Positions 1-7,761 of a stretch of DNA of 60,019 nt are shown here, one piece after another; position 1 is the stretch's first letter; every line of letters begins with the position of its first letter. The stretch spans positions 1-60,019 of the forward strand of contig NZ_JABEQM010000018.1 in assembly GCF_014174155.1 (NCBI RefSeq), written 5' to 3'. The position numbers and the translations under genes are program-made. Under the pieces are notes generated by a model. The model made no database searches. It was not told where the DNA came from and worked only from the letters and a program-made list of their open reading frames with translations. Source of the DNA: Gluconacetobacter tumulisoli (GTDB taxonomy: Bacteria; Pseudomonadota; Alphaproteobacteria; Acetobacterales; Acetobacteraceae).

Positions 1-2827
1 CCAGACGGGTCATGAGATCGGCATTGTCCAATGCTTCCGCGCCCTGACGGAGAATGGCTTCGGCGCAATCGGCTTGACCGAGATTGCTATAAAGCGCGGC
101 AAGGTGGCGGAATGCGGCGATATCCGTCAACCCTTGCGTCAGGACGGTATCTACTGCCTTCTGGAACCATGAGAGCGCCGGTTCCAGTTCGCCCCGTCGC
201 ACGGCGATTTCGCCCAGTCGAACCATGGGCGGCGGATAATCGGGGGCCAGGGCCAGCGCTTCGCGCGTTTGGGTCTCGGCGGCCTCCGTTTCACCCATCT
301 CCAGAAAAATGCCCGACAACAGAAGGTAGGAAGCGGGATCCTGAGGATTTTGATCGATGGCCTGGCGTGCCAGATCGACGGCCTGCGGAAATTTTTCACG
401 GCGCCGGGCGATGTCGGCGGCACGACGCAGGACCTTGATATCCCGTGGGTAGATCTGCAGCGCCCGCTCGGTCAGATTCGCCGCCATGTCCAACTGGCCC
501 GAACGCATATGCAGGTTCGCGAGGTGCAGAAGATTGCCAACCTCCGAGGGCGCGCTCTCCGCCGCGGCTTCGGCAAAGTGGAAGGCTTGCGGCATCTTGT
601 TCTGCCGTATCAAGACCTCGCTCAACCGGCGCTGGAGCAGGAACGATTCCGGCGCTATGGCCAGGGCCGTCTCGGCGGCTTCCTCGGCCGCCTGCAGATC
701 GCCGCTCCGGACATGCAGGCCCGCTTTCATGCTAGGTATCATTGCGTCGTGCGGATCGAGCGCGATAGCCCGATCCAGAAGGGCAAGAGCCGTCTCTAGA
801 TCGAATTGCCGGGCCTTGATGTCGCTCAGCGTCTTCAGGCAGACGATGTGATCGGGTTGCAGAGCCAAGGCCCGGGAAATCGCCTCCTCGGCCCCTGTCA
901 TGTCGCCTGAGCGTAGCAGAATGGTTGACAGGAAAAGATAGGATGAGATGTCGCGCGGATTCAGAGAGATAGCCTGCTGTGCCAGTTCAATGGCACGGGA
1001 AACCTGACTGCGGCGTCGGGCGATATCCGATGCACGGCGTAGAACGGTCACGTCCCGGGGAGCGTTCTTCTGGGCCAGCTCGATCAGGCTTGCGGCTATA
1101 TCCAGATCGCTCACGTTGGCGTGGAGGTTGGCGAGGTGAAGCAGGTTGCCGATATCCGCAGGCGCGGTTTCTACCGCCGCTTTGGCAATCTGGAACGCTT
1201 CCGGTGTTTTGCCCTGACGCGCCAGAACGTCGCTCAGTCGCTGTTTCAGTTGGGGCGAGGCAGGTGACAATGCCAGGGCGTGCCGGGCGGCATCCTCGGC
1301 GGCCTGCAATTCTCCGGCACGGATGTGCAGGCCGGACTTGGCGCTGGGGATCATGGCGTCGCGCGGGGCAAGCGCCATCGCCCGGTCCAGCAGGGATAGT
1401 GCCGCCTTCAGGTCGAACTGCCTGGCCTTGATGTCGCTCAGTTGCCTCAGTGCACCGACATGCTCGGGTTGCAGGGCGAGTGCTTGTTCGGCCACCCTCT
1501 CGGCTTCCGCCAGATCCCCTGAATACAGGATGATGGTTGAGAGATGGAGGTAGGACGACGCATCGAGCGGATTCAGGGCGATGGCCTTGCGGGCCAGGTC
1601 GATGGCGTGGGGGAACTGGCTTTGGCGCCGGGCGAGGTCCGATGCGCGACGCAGCACCATCACGTCGTTTGGCGAGCGTTCCATCGCCCGTTCGATCAGG
1701 CTTGCAGCCGTATCCAGTCGACCCGCGTTGGTATGAAGGTTGACGAGGTGAAACAGGCTGCCGATATCCGCAGGCGCGGCCTCTACCGCCGCTTCGGCAA
1801 GCTGGAGAGCCTCCGGCATTCTGCCCTGACGTGCCAGAACGTCGCTCAGTCGCTGTTTCAGTTGGGGCGAGGCGGGTGACAATGCCAGGGCCTGCCGGGC
1901 GGCATCCTCGGCTGCCTGCAACTCTCCGGCACGGATATGCAGGCCGGACTTGGCGCTGGCGATCATGGCGTCGCGCGGGGCAAGCGCCATCGCCCGGTCC
2001 AGCAGGGACAGCGCGGCCTTCAGGTCGAATTGCCTGGCCTTGATGTCGCTCAGTTGCCTCAGCGCGCCGATATGCTCGGGTTGCAGGGCGAGTGCGCGCG
2101 TAAGCACATTTTGCGCCTCCTCCAGTTCTCCGGCCTGCATATGCAGACGCCCGAGATGCAGATGAGACGGAATGGATTGAGGATCGTGACTGAGTGCGCT
2201 ACGGGCCAGGGTGAGCGCCCGCGACACGTCGCCGTCTCGTGCGGCTACATCGCTCATCCCGCGAAGAAGAAACGGATCCTGCGGCGCGATTTCAAGCGCC
2301 CGTGCCAATGCCGCCTCGGCGGCGGCGAAATCCTGTCGCCGCAAATGCACCTGGGCAACCGCTTGGTGGCTATACGGGTCCATCGGCGCCAGGGCGACGG
2401 CTTCCTGCGCCCGCTTCAGGGCCTGTGGCAGATCGTTGGCGGCAATCAGCAACCCGCTGAACTGGCGCAGCGCCTTGGCGGGTTCGGACGACAATTCCGC
2501 CGCCCGCGCGGCGGAGGCAACGGCCTCGTCTACTCGGCCGGTGGCGAGATACCATCTGGCGATCTGGAAATGACCGTCCGGCACGGTCGGCTGCGAGGCA
2601 ATGGCCTCGCGCAGCAAGGATCCGGCTTTATCAAAATAACCCTGTCTCTGCCGGATATCGGCCAGTCGCAGCAGCATTCCGACCGGACGGTCGTTATGGT
2701 CGATGGCTGCCTGAATGATCCGCGCCGCGGTCTCGAGATCACCCCTGGCCATCGACAAGGATGCGGCCTGAGTGGTTGCGCGAAGATCCGTCGGGTCAGG
2801 GGAAACGGTCGGGAAATGGCTTGTCAA
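1..2827 (-). CDS. Large TPR-repeat protein, C-terminus outside window
   Basis: The minus-strand frame is open from 2827 to the window edge, about 942 codons, so the gene is partial at its 3' end. After roughly 25 residues the protein is an almost unbroken run of 34-residue tetratricopeptide repeats (A-x-A-L-x-L-x-P type), a protein-protein interaction scaffold. No enzymatic domain is visible in this part. I chose a TTG start at 2827 because AAGGAG lies 9 nt upstream (2842-2837); the first in-frame ATG (2752) has no such site and would remove 25 residues. Inside the gene a unit of 612 bp (six TPRs) recurs: the copies near 1180-1500 and 1790-2110 are nearly identical, and a more diverged one lies near 600-850. 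Its neighbours upstream are an FkbM methyltransferase and a GT61 glycosyltransferase on the same strand, so a role in glycan synthesis or protein glycosylation is possible. That role is inference. Confidence 0.85.
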   Translation of the reverse strand, partial: MTSHFPTVSPDPTDLRATTQAASLSMARGDLETAARIIQAAIDHNDRPVGMLLRLADIRQRQGYFDKAGSLLREAIASQPTVPDGHFQIARWYLATGRVDEAVASAARAAELSSEPAKALRQFSGLLIAANDLPQALKRAQEAVALAPMDPYSHQAVAQVHLRRQDFAAAEAALARALEIAPQDPFLLRGMSDVAARDGDVSRALTLARSALSHDPQSIPSHLHLGRLHMQAGELEEAQNVLTRALALQPEHIGALRQLSDIKARQFDLKAALSLLDRAMALAPRDAMIASAKSGLHIRAGELQAAEDAARQALALSPASPQLKQRLSDVLARQGRMPEALQLAEAAVEAAPADIGSLFHLVNLHTNAGRLDTAASLIERAMERSPNDVMVLRRASDLARRQSQFPHAIDLARKAIALNPLDASSYLHLSTIILYSGDLAEAERVAEQALALQPEHVGALRQLSDIKARQFDLKAALSLLDRAMALAPRDAMIPSAKSGLHIRAGELQAAEDAARHALALSPASPQLKQRLSDVLARQGKTPEAFQIAKAAVETAPADIGNLLHLANLHANVSDLDIAASLIELAQKNAPRDVTVLRRASDIARRRSQVSRAIELAQQAISLNPRDISSYLFLSTILLRSGDMTGAEEAISRALALQPDHIVCLKTLSDIKARQFDLETALALLDRAIALDPHDAMIPSMKAGLHVRSGDLQAAEEAAETALAIAPESFLLQRRLSEVLIRQNKMPQAFHFAEAAAESAPSEVGNLLHLANLHMRSGQLDMAANLTERALQIYPRDIKVLRRAADIARRREKFPQAVDLARQAIDQNPQDPASYLLLSGIFLEMGETEAAETQTREALALAPDYPPPMVRLGEIAVRRGELEPALSWFQKAVDTVLTQGLTDIAAFRHLAALYSNLGQADCAEAILRQGAEALDNADLMTRL

Positions 2828-2836
2828 TACCCGGAA

Positions 2837-2842
2837 CTCCTT
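2837..2842 (-). promoter_or_regulatory. Ribosome binding site deciding a TTG start
   Basis: The minus strand reads AAGGAG here, 9 nt before TTG at 2827. It is the only strong Shine-Dalgarno match ahead of the TPR frame and is the reason for choosing the TTG start. Confidence 0.5.
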
Positions 2843-3035
2843 AGCTTGCAATTCACACTCTACAGGCTTCCGGCGCAAATCGCGATGGGTGCTTTCTGTC
2901 AGGATGAGGGTCGGATTTGTCGACGCGCATAGCCCCCAAATGTCAGGCCATTATTCACACCAAGACACAGTTTTTTGATTCGTGCAGGTACAGGTACGAT
3001 TCGGGAGGGGAAGCGCCCCACGCCCTTCCTATTCT

Positions 3036-3130
3036 ACTGCGACATGGAGTGGCTTCGTTTACGTCGCATTCGTTATCGATGCGTTCGCGAGATATATTAT
3101 CGGTAGGCGCGTCGGCCGGACTGCCTGCCA
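3036..3130 (+). pseudogene. Fragment of IS3-family transposase (OrfB, rve domain)
   Basis: About 30 codons on the plus strand translate to a segment containing GFVYVAFVIDAFAR followed by YIIGRRVGRTA. This matches the well-known conserved stretch of IS3-family OrfB integrase cores (usually D-x-T-Y-V...G-x-x-Y-V-A-F-V-I-D-x-F-A/S-R). There is no start region, the first catalytic DxTY part is already missing, and the similarity stops after the RTA residues. It is therefore a scar and not a working element. No terminal inverted repeats were recognised. It occupies the 335-bp gap between the TPR gene and the FkbM gene; nothing else in that gap was identified. Confidence 0.6.
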
Positions 3131-3162
3131 CAGCCGATCGCCGTTCCCCGTGACCGTCTCTT

Positions 3163-4023
3163 TCACGGATGCGCATCACATTTCGGTCCATGATAGCAGA
3201 ACAGATTGACATGAAACGGGGTCTGGAAATCAGGCCTCGGGAAGGACCTGATATGTGGCCACGGGTTCTTGCGGATGACGCAGATCGTATAGCCAGCCAT
3301 CATCAGGATGTTCAGCTGCTTCTCGACATTGCCGCGTGTGCGATCGTCGCCGTCATATGTCGCTTCCATGACGATATAGGGTCGGTTCTTGGAAATGACG
3401 GCGTGGGCCCCTTGCAGGGCGCGGCTTTCGTATCCCTCGATGTCCATCTTGATGAAATGAACATGCTTGATTCCCTGTTCGGCGACATAGCGATCCAGAG
3501 TCGTTGAATGGACTTCGACCGTATCGGCGGCTGCGCCGTTCACGGGGTCTTTCATGCTCCAGCCCCCCAGATTCAACCGTCCTTCCAGGACAGGCACGCC
3601 CGCCATCATCGCATGATGGCTGACCTCTGCCTTGCTTGAAAGCGCAAGCGGACTGACGACGATATTGTTGGCATTGTTCAATTCGATATTGCGCAGCAGC
3701 CGCGTGCGGCTGATTGGCATCGGTTCGAAGGCATGTACGCATCCCTCCGGCCCCACCCGGCGGCCGAGAAGCAGACTATGCCATCCGATATTGGCGCCGA
3801 TATCCAGGCAGGTCCATCCTCGCTGCACAACACTCCCCATCAAGGCGGTTTCCGCCGGTTCGTGCATGCCCTGGTTGATCAGTCGGTGCTGGAGACGGTC
3901 ATTGTCTGCAAGGAACAGACGCAGTCCTTCGGCCTCATGAAGGCTGCCGTCGAGTTCCCATGCAGCGAGGTCCGAGGGGGTCGTTCTTTCAGCCATTGCG
4001 GTCTCTTCGGTAAAATGCGTCAT
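3163..4023 (-). CDS. FkbM family methyltransferase
   Basis: The product is about 286 aa and SAM-dependent; FkbM enzymes O-methylate sugars or other small hydroxyl substrates. The SAM-binding motif I (CLDIGANIGWHS, residues about 72-83) is followed by an acidic strand end (HAFEPMP) and the characteristic FkbM motif IKMDIEGYE (about 191-199). The frame extends to a TTG at 4044. I prefer the ATG at 4023; another ATG at 3996 is also possible, and none has a strong ribosome binding site. It lies between the GT61 gene (upstream) and the TPR gene (downstream) on the same strand, which suggests modification of a surface glycan. Base composition in and around it looks less GC-rich than in the housekeeping genes further right. 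Confidence 0.85.
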   Translation of the reverse strand: MTHFTEETAMAERTTPSDLAAWELDGSLHEAEGLRLFLADNDRLQHRLINQGMHEPAETALMGSVVQRGWTCLDIGANIGWHSLLLGRRVGPEGCVHAFEPMPISRTRLLRNIELNNANNIVVSPLALSSKAEVSHHAMMAGVPVLEGRLNLGGWSMKDPVNGAAADTVEVHSTTLDRYVAEQGIKHVHFIKMDIEGYESRALQGAHAVISKNRPYIVMEATYDGDDRTRGNVEKQLNILMMAGYTICVIRKNPWPHIRSFPRPDFQTPFHVNLFCYHGPKCDAHP

Positions 4024-4188
4024 TTTGCCGGAATCTTTTTCCAACTTGATAGGGTTCGTCCGGCGACTGTCTTAGCTGCTAACAACAGCATGAATTTCGT
4101 CCTCGTGAAAGGATTGCGGCTGGGGGGCGCCCGGTTGCAAAGGAAGGACGAGTGCGGAGCGCTCAGAGCTTCGTCGGGCCAAATCGTT

Positions 4189-4209
4189 TCCGAAAGAAAT
4201 TATTTCGGA
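4189..4209. repeat. Short inverted repeat between GT61 and FkbM genes
   Basis: TCCGAAA and TTTCGGA form a perfect 7-bp stem around a 7-nt loop in the 258-bp gap downstream of the GT61 gene. No T-run follows on the minus strand, so it is at best a weak terminator. The gap is visibly AT-richer than its surroundings and probably also holds the FkbM promoter. No gene was seen in it. Confidence 0.3.
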
Positions 4210-4281
4210 GACGAATGTATCATGATGAATTGAATGGCGCGTGTTGAAATATTAAATCCAATAAAAATCGGCGTTCCTCTT

Positions 4282-5550
4282 TCAAGAGATCATCCATTTG
4301 GACAAGACGTCATGAGAAAGAAGAATGTCATGATCCCGGATATGTCGCACATCGGGGCGTAGGACGCGCGTGCCGACGGCACAACTGTATTTCATCCCTG
4401 CGGCGACGGCCGTCAGCCAGTAGGCAGGGGTTGAGTAATCGGGAGGAAAGATTTCCAGCACGCGGGCACCGGGACGGCAGAAAACCAGATTGGCCAGACC
4501 GGCCCCGTGGGCAGCGATAATGCGCCTAGCCCCCCGGAAGAGGGCGATCTGTTCGGCAAGGGTCAGGGTTTCCGGATCGATCGAAACGAAGCCATTGCGG
4601 CTCAATCGACGCTGGTCGGCGCGGGACAGGATCAGGCGGCGGGTGCGCCGGCGTTCGATGATGATATTGCGAATTCCCGCGGGTCGGATGCGCCGTGCCA
4701 GCCGGGTTTGCAAAAAATCAGCGGCCCATCGGGCCCCGCCGTGCAACGCATGGGCGTACGACGATCGTATCGTGGATGTCGCGACAAAGTGGCGGAAGGC
4801 GACAATCGGGCGGTGTGTCTGGTCCGGATCTTTGGGGATTTCGATGATCTGCCCGGGTCCGATTCCCAGGGCGTCCAGGCTCTGTCGCTGGAAGGGGGCG
4901 AGGGCACGAGGAAAGACGAAGGTATGGTCCCGCAGGTTGGCGCCCGTCTGTTCCAGCAGATGGAGCCGCGGAAGCCAATCCAGCACCCAGTGGCAGTAAT
5001 TATTGCCCACGAAATGGTCGTGAATCATCGCTACCCGTTCGATATGGATCCGCTCGCCCTTCAGGGCCGCGAGGCCTCCTTGCAGATACAGGCCGTCGTG
5101 ACCGGGGCTGGACAGCGGAACGACGACATTGCGTCCGTCCTCTGTCCGCCGCAGACAGGTGGGCAGATCGTGGCGAAATGACAGTTCGAAGCCGGAGACA
5201 TTCGACACATATCCGTCGATCGCAGGCAGATGACGCGCCGTCACATGGTCGGGCAGGGCCTGCGGGTGTTCGGGCGTCAGGCAATTCGGTGGTGGTAGTT
5301 CCGCGGTCCAGGCGTCAGTCAGCGGAACGATTTCGGCGACGTGCCGAATATCCAGAATATCAGGCGAACGGATGTCAGGTCGTGTCAGTTCCGGATGGTT
5401 AGCAAGATAATGATCGGAGAAGAGATCCGACAGATCGGCTCTATCATCGTGTCCCAGTAAACGGTTGATGGCAGGGCGTAAGCGCCGGGCAAGCGGTGGG
5501 TCCTGGGTGATCCTGGCGAAGAATTTTTCGAGGTCCGGGGGCTGAGACAC
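4282..5550 (-). CDS. Glycosyltransferase family 61 (DUF563) protein
   Basis: The product is about 422 aa. The C-terminal half carries the GT61/DUF563 signatures: HDHFVGNNYCHWVLDWLPRL in the middle (an N-x-x-H/Y-W-x-x-D/E-x-L-P-R-L pattern) and, near the end, a run with ARRIIAAHGAGLANLVFCRPG followed by a VLEIFPP motif. Family members are cytoplasmic or membrane-associated transferases that add sugars to polysaccharides or glycoproteins. The donor and acceptor cannot be read from the sequence. The frame begins with GTG at 5550; the nearby ATG is out of frame. The gene ends 258 bp before the FkbM gene, and its start is 32 bp from the 3' end of tRNA-Arg, the usual position of cargo genes at a tRNA integration site. 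Confidence 0.8.
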   Translation of the reverse strand: MSQPPDLEKFFARITQDPPLARRLRPAINRLLGHDDRADLSDLFSDHYLANHPELTRPDIRSPDILDIRHVAEIVPLTDAWTAELPPPNCLTPEHPQALPDHVTARHLPAIDGYVSNVSGFELSFRHDLPTCLRRTEDGRNVVVPLSSPGHDGLYLQGGLAALKGERIHIERVAMIHDHFVGNNYCHWVLDWLPRLHLLEQTGANLRDHTFVFPRALAPFQRQSLDALGIGPGQIIEIPKDPDQTHRPIVAFRHFVATSTIRSSYAHALHGGARWAADFLQTRLARRIRPAGIRNIIIERRRTRRLILSRADQRRLSRNGFVSIDPETLTLAEQIALFRGARRIIAAHGAGLANLVFCRPGARVLEIFPPDYSTPAYWLTAVAAGMKYSCAVGTRVLRPDVRHIRDHDILLSHDVLSKWMIS

Positions 5551-5581
5551 ATGTAGGACCTGTCAGAATTGGCGGGGTATG

Positions 5582-5883
5582 TGGTGTCCGCGGCGGGATT
5601 CGAACCCACGGCCCCAGGATTCATCCCACTTCGGCTTTCGCCGCCGCCATCGGGTGATGGCGTTCGTGGTCTGGACTGTCCCTTCACCTTGGGCCCGAGG
5701 GCCGTTAGGTGCTGCCCGTCCAGTCTCTACACCTTCCCGGCCGGAGCCGGGCTTGGCTCGGGATCGGCATGGCGCGCGGCCGCAGCGTTCCCCGAATTTG
5801 AGCAGATCCGTCACGAGGTTTCCCACCGCGACGCCCAATTTGAACCAGGAATCCTGTGCTCTATCCTGCTGAGCTACGCGGAC
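5582..5883 (-). tRNA. tRNA-Arg(CCU), interrupted by a group I intron
   Basis: The 5' half (5883 down to 5847) starts GTCCGCG and contains a standard D arm (GCTC/GAGC) and the anticodon stem CAGGA, then TTCCT. The 3' half (5621 down to 5582) resumes with AA-TCCTG, then a 5-nt variable loop, a T arm with TTCGAAT, the acceptor strand CGCGGAC, discriminator A and encoded CCA. Joining the halves gives a 77-nt tRNA with anticodon loop TTCCTAA, so the anticodon is CCU (arginine, AGG codons). The 225 nt between the halves (5846-5622) follow the last anticodon base directly. Acceptor, D, anticodon and T stems all pair; the T stem has one G-T pair. It lies between the GT61 gene and holA. Confidence 0.93.
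5622..5846 (-). ncRNA. Group I self-splicing intron (IC3-like) in tRNA-Arg
   Basis: The 225-nt insertion has the landmarks of a small group I ribozyme. The 5' exon ends in U (CCU). A GGG about 11 nt into the intron, immediately before P2, can act as the internal guide and pair with CCU, giving the obligatory G-U pair. P2 is capped by GGGAAACC. A CAAATTCGGGGAA segment fits the P3/P4 side. GCCGATCCCGAGCCAAGC resembles the Azoarcus J/P6 region. AAGGTGTAGAGACTGGACGG is the R element (P7 with the G-binding site), and AAGGGACAGTCCAG is the S element completing P7. The last intron base is G at 5622. No homing endonuclease frame is present. The order and wording of these elements closely follow the Azoarcus tRNA-Ile and Agrobacterium tRNA-Arg introns as I remember them. 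Confidence 0.88.
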
Positions 5884-5894
5884 ACACAGATGCC

Positions 5895-5923
5895 TGTCTA
5901 GACGACCACCGGGATTCGGGCAA
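5895..5923 (-). promoter_or_regulatory. Sigma-70-like promoter of tRNA-Arg
   Basis: The minus strand reads TTGCCC (5923-5918), a 17-nt spacer, then TAGACA (5900-5895). The -10 box ends 11 nt before the mature tRNA 5' end at 5883, so transcription would start a few bases ahead of the tRNA. Confidence 0.55.
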
Positions 5924-5997
5924 GCGTTCGTCGCCAAGGTTTCCGGGCGGGGAGGGACGGGCAGGGGCGATCAGCCGATGTGTGACGAGCGGAAGGC

Positions 5998-7014
5998 TTA
6001 TCGTTCCCGCCGCAGCATCATCGCGGTGCCGGCCAGGCGGGCGATGTGACGGCGGCACAAGGTGAGGTCCGGCGCGCCGGTCTGCTTGCACTCCCGTTCC
6101 AGATGCTGGGTCTGCTCGGCGGCGTCCATCAGGCGGTCGGCGGTCCAGAGCGAGAGGGCCTGGCCGAAGGCTTCGGTGCGTTTGAAAAAGACCGGGGGAC
6201 GCAGGCCGCGCATGGCATCGGCACGGCTCTGCCCCGAATCCATCGCGATTCGCGCCCGGCGCAGACGGTGCAGGTGCGAGAGTAGCGAGCGTGCGATGGC
6301 GATGGGGCTGGTGCCTTCGGCCAGGGCGCGTTCGATGGCCGTGTCGGCCGCCGCCCGGTCGCCGGCCGTCGCGGCGAAGGCCGCGTCCTCCAGCGACACG
6401 CCTGCGGCGTCGCCGATGCAGGTGCGCACGTCATCCAGCGAAAGCTGTCCGCCCCGGCCAGCATAGAGGGCCAGTTTCTCCACCTCGCCCCGCGTGGCGG
6501 CGCGGTCCGGGCCCAGAAGGCCGGCGAACCACGACAGGGCGTCCGGGTCGATCCGGATTTCCTCGGCGGCCAGCATCTGGCGGATCGATGCCTCCAGCGC
6601 CCGGCCTTCCTCGGGATAGCACGCGATGGCGGCCGCTTCGGCATGGGCCTCGACGAGCGTGCGCAGGCGCGAGCGCGAGGCCAGGCCAGGCGCTTCGACG
6701 ATCACGAGCGTATCGGAGGGTTGTCCCAGGCAGTGCTTGAGGGGGGCCGTCATCGCATCCGTGGCGTCACGGACCCAGACGACGCGCCGCCCCCCGGTCA
6801 GCGACAGCGCGAAGACCTCTTCTTCCAGCCGGTCGGGGGCGTCGCGGTCCAGGACGGCGACCCGGAACGGATCGTCCAGGTCGGGCGCCACGGCCAAGGC
6901 GGCCGTGCGGGCGCGTTCGCGGACCAGGCCGGTATCGTCGCCGTGCAGCAGGATGACGCGCAAGGCCCCCGGTTCGCGCAGGATGCGGGCGGCCGAGCGC
7001 GCGTCGACCTTCAC
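5998..7014 (-). CDS. holA: DNA polymerase III subunit delta
   Basis: The product is 338 aa, the usual length of HolA. It is the clamp-loader subunit that opens the beta sliding clamp. The N-terminal half shows the degenerate AAA+ fold of the family, with VILLHGDDTGLVRERA in place of a P-loop and RRVVWVRDATDAMTAPL further on. The middle contains the conserved LLGPDRAATRGEVEKLALYAG segment, typical of HolA (L-x-x-D-x-x-x-x-x-x-E-x-E-K-L-x-L-Y). The start codon overlaps the end of lptE by 4 nt (7011-7014), so the two are translationally coupled in the leuS-lptE-holA operon common in alphaproteobacteria. Confidence 0.93.
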   Translation of the reverse strand: MKVDARSAARILREPGALRVILLHGDDTGLVRERARTAALAVAPDLDDPFRVAVLDRDAPDRLEEEVFALSLTGGRRVVWVRDATDAMTAPLKHCLGQPSDTLVIVEAPGLASRSRLRTLVEAHAEAAAIACYPEEGRALEASIRQMLAAEEIRIDPDALSWFAGLLGPDRAATRGEVEKLALYAGRGGQLSLDDVRTCIGDAAGVSLEDAAFAATAGDRAAADTAIERALAEGTSPIAIARSLLSHLHRLRRARIAMDSGQSRADAMRGLRPPVFFKRTEAFGQALSLWTADRLMDAAEQTQHLERECKQTGAPDLTLCRRHIARLAGTAMMLRRER

Positions 7015-7757
7015 TGGTTGCCTATCGTTCCGTTCGCGGGCTGGCTCTCGCTCGTGCCCGAGGGGTTGGGGTTGGTGCGCCCGATCGCCATCGCGGGCAT
7101 GCCGTCCTCGCCCACCGATTGCTCCTGTATGTCGGTGCTGGAATTGGGCATGACGTTGGGGTCGACATAGCTGGGCCGCGGGCCTGCCACGTGCTGCTGC
7201 GGGGGCGGGGCCTTGGTCCGGAACCAGATCGCGACCTGCTGGGTGATCCGTTCGGCCAGCGCATTGGCGACCCGCCGGGCCAGTGTGGCCTGGTTCAGGT
7301 TCTGGGCGAAATATTGTTCGTAGGTTTCGTTTTCGCCGTCCATGGCCTGGGCATCGCCCTGTGCCAGCACGACCGGAGCCGGCGCCACGGTCTGCAGGAT
7401 CCAGTGGGCGTGGCCGGTGGCGCGGGTCCGGCCCGACGTATTGTCCTGATGGATGTCCAGGCTTTCGTTCATGACGAACGAACTGACCTGCAGTGTATAG
7501 CCGGTCGGGTTCTCGGGGGCCGATCCGGCCATGTCCTGTTGCAGGAACAGGCGCAGTTCCTGGCCGTACCGTTCCGGAATGCCGGCGACATAGACCTGTC
7601 GCAGCTTATCCGGAATCGTACCCCCATCCGCCGTTTCGCCGCTGCTGCCGTACAAGGGTTGAAAGCCGCATCCCCCGAGGGCCAGTAGCACAGCCGCCGC
7701 CACGGTCCGGTATGCGTACCGGAGGCAGGTCTGGCGGGACAAGGGGGAAAGGATCAT
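7011..7757 (-). CDS. lptE: LPS-assembly lipoprotein LptE
   Basis: The product is 248 aa. A signal peptide ends in the lipobox LALGGC (Cys30), followed by the GFQPLYG motif found at the mature N-terminus of LptE/RlpB proteins. LptE sits in the outer membrane as the plug of the LptD barrel and helps insert lipopolysaccharide. The core up to about residue 180 has the expected length. Residues 181-248 form an extra low-complexity tail rich in P, Q, N, S and G. The gene starts 4 nt after leuS ends and overlaps holA, which supports the assignment. Confidence 0.88.
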   Translation of the reverse strand: MILSPLSRQTCLRYAYRTVAAAVLLALGGCGFQPLYGSSGETADGGTIPDKLRQVYVAGIPERYGQELRLFLQQDMAGSAPENPTGYTLQVSSFVMNESLDIHQDNTSGRTRATGHAHWILQTVAPAPVVLAQGDAQAMDGENETYEQYFAQNLNQATLARRVANALAERITQQVAIWFRTKAPPPQQHVAGPRPSYVDPNVMPNSSTDIQEQSVGEDGMPAMAIGRTNPNPSGTSESQPANGTIGNQ

Positions 7758-7761
7758 CCGG

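Noticed and set aside
1937-2932. 331-codon plus-strand frame in the TPR gene
   Set aside because: The minus strand gives continuous TPR repeats here; the plus frame has no motif.
5563-5937. Protein frames across the tRNA-Arg region on both strands
   Set aside because: The segment is fully explained by two tRNA halves and a group I intron; no endonuclease motif (LAGLIDADG, GIY-YIG) is present.
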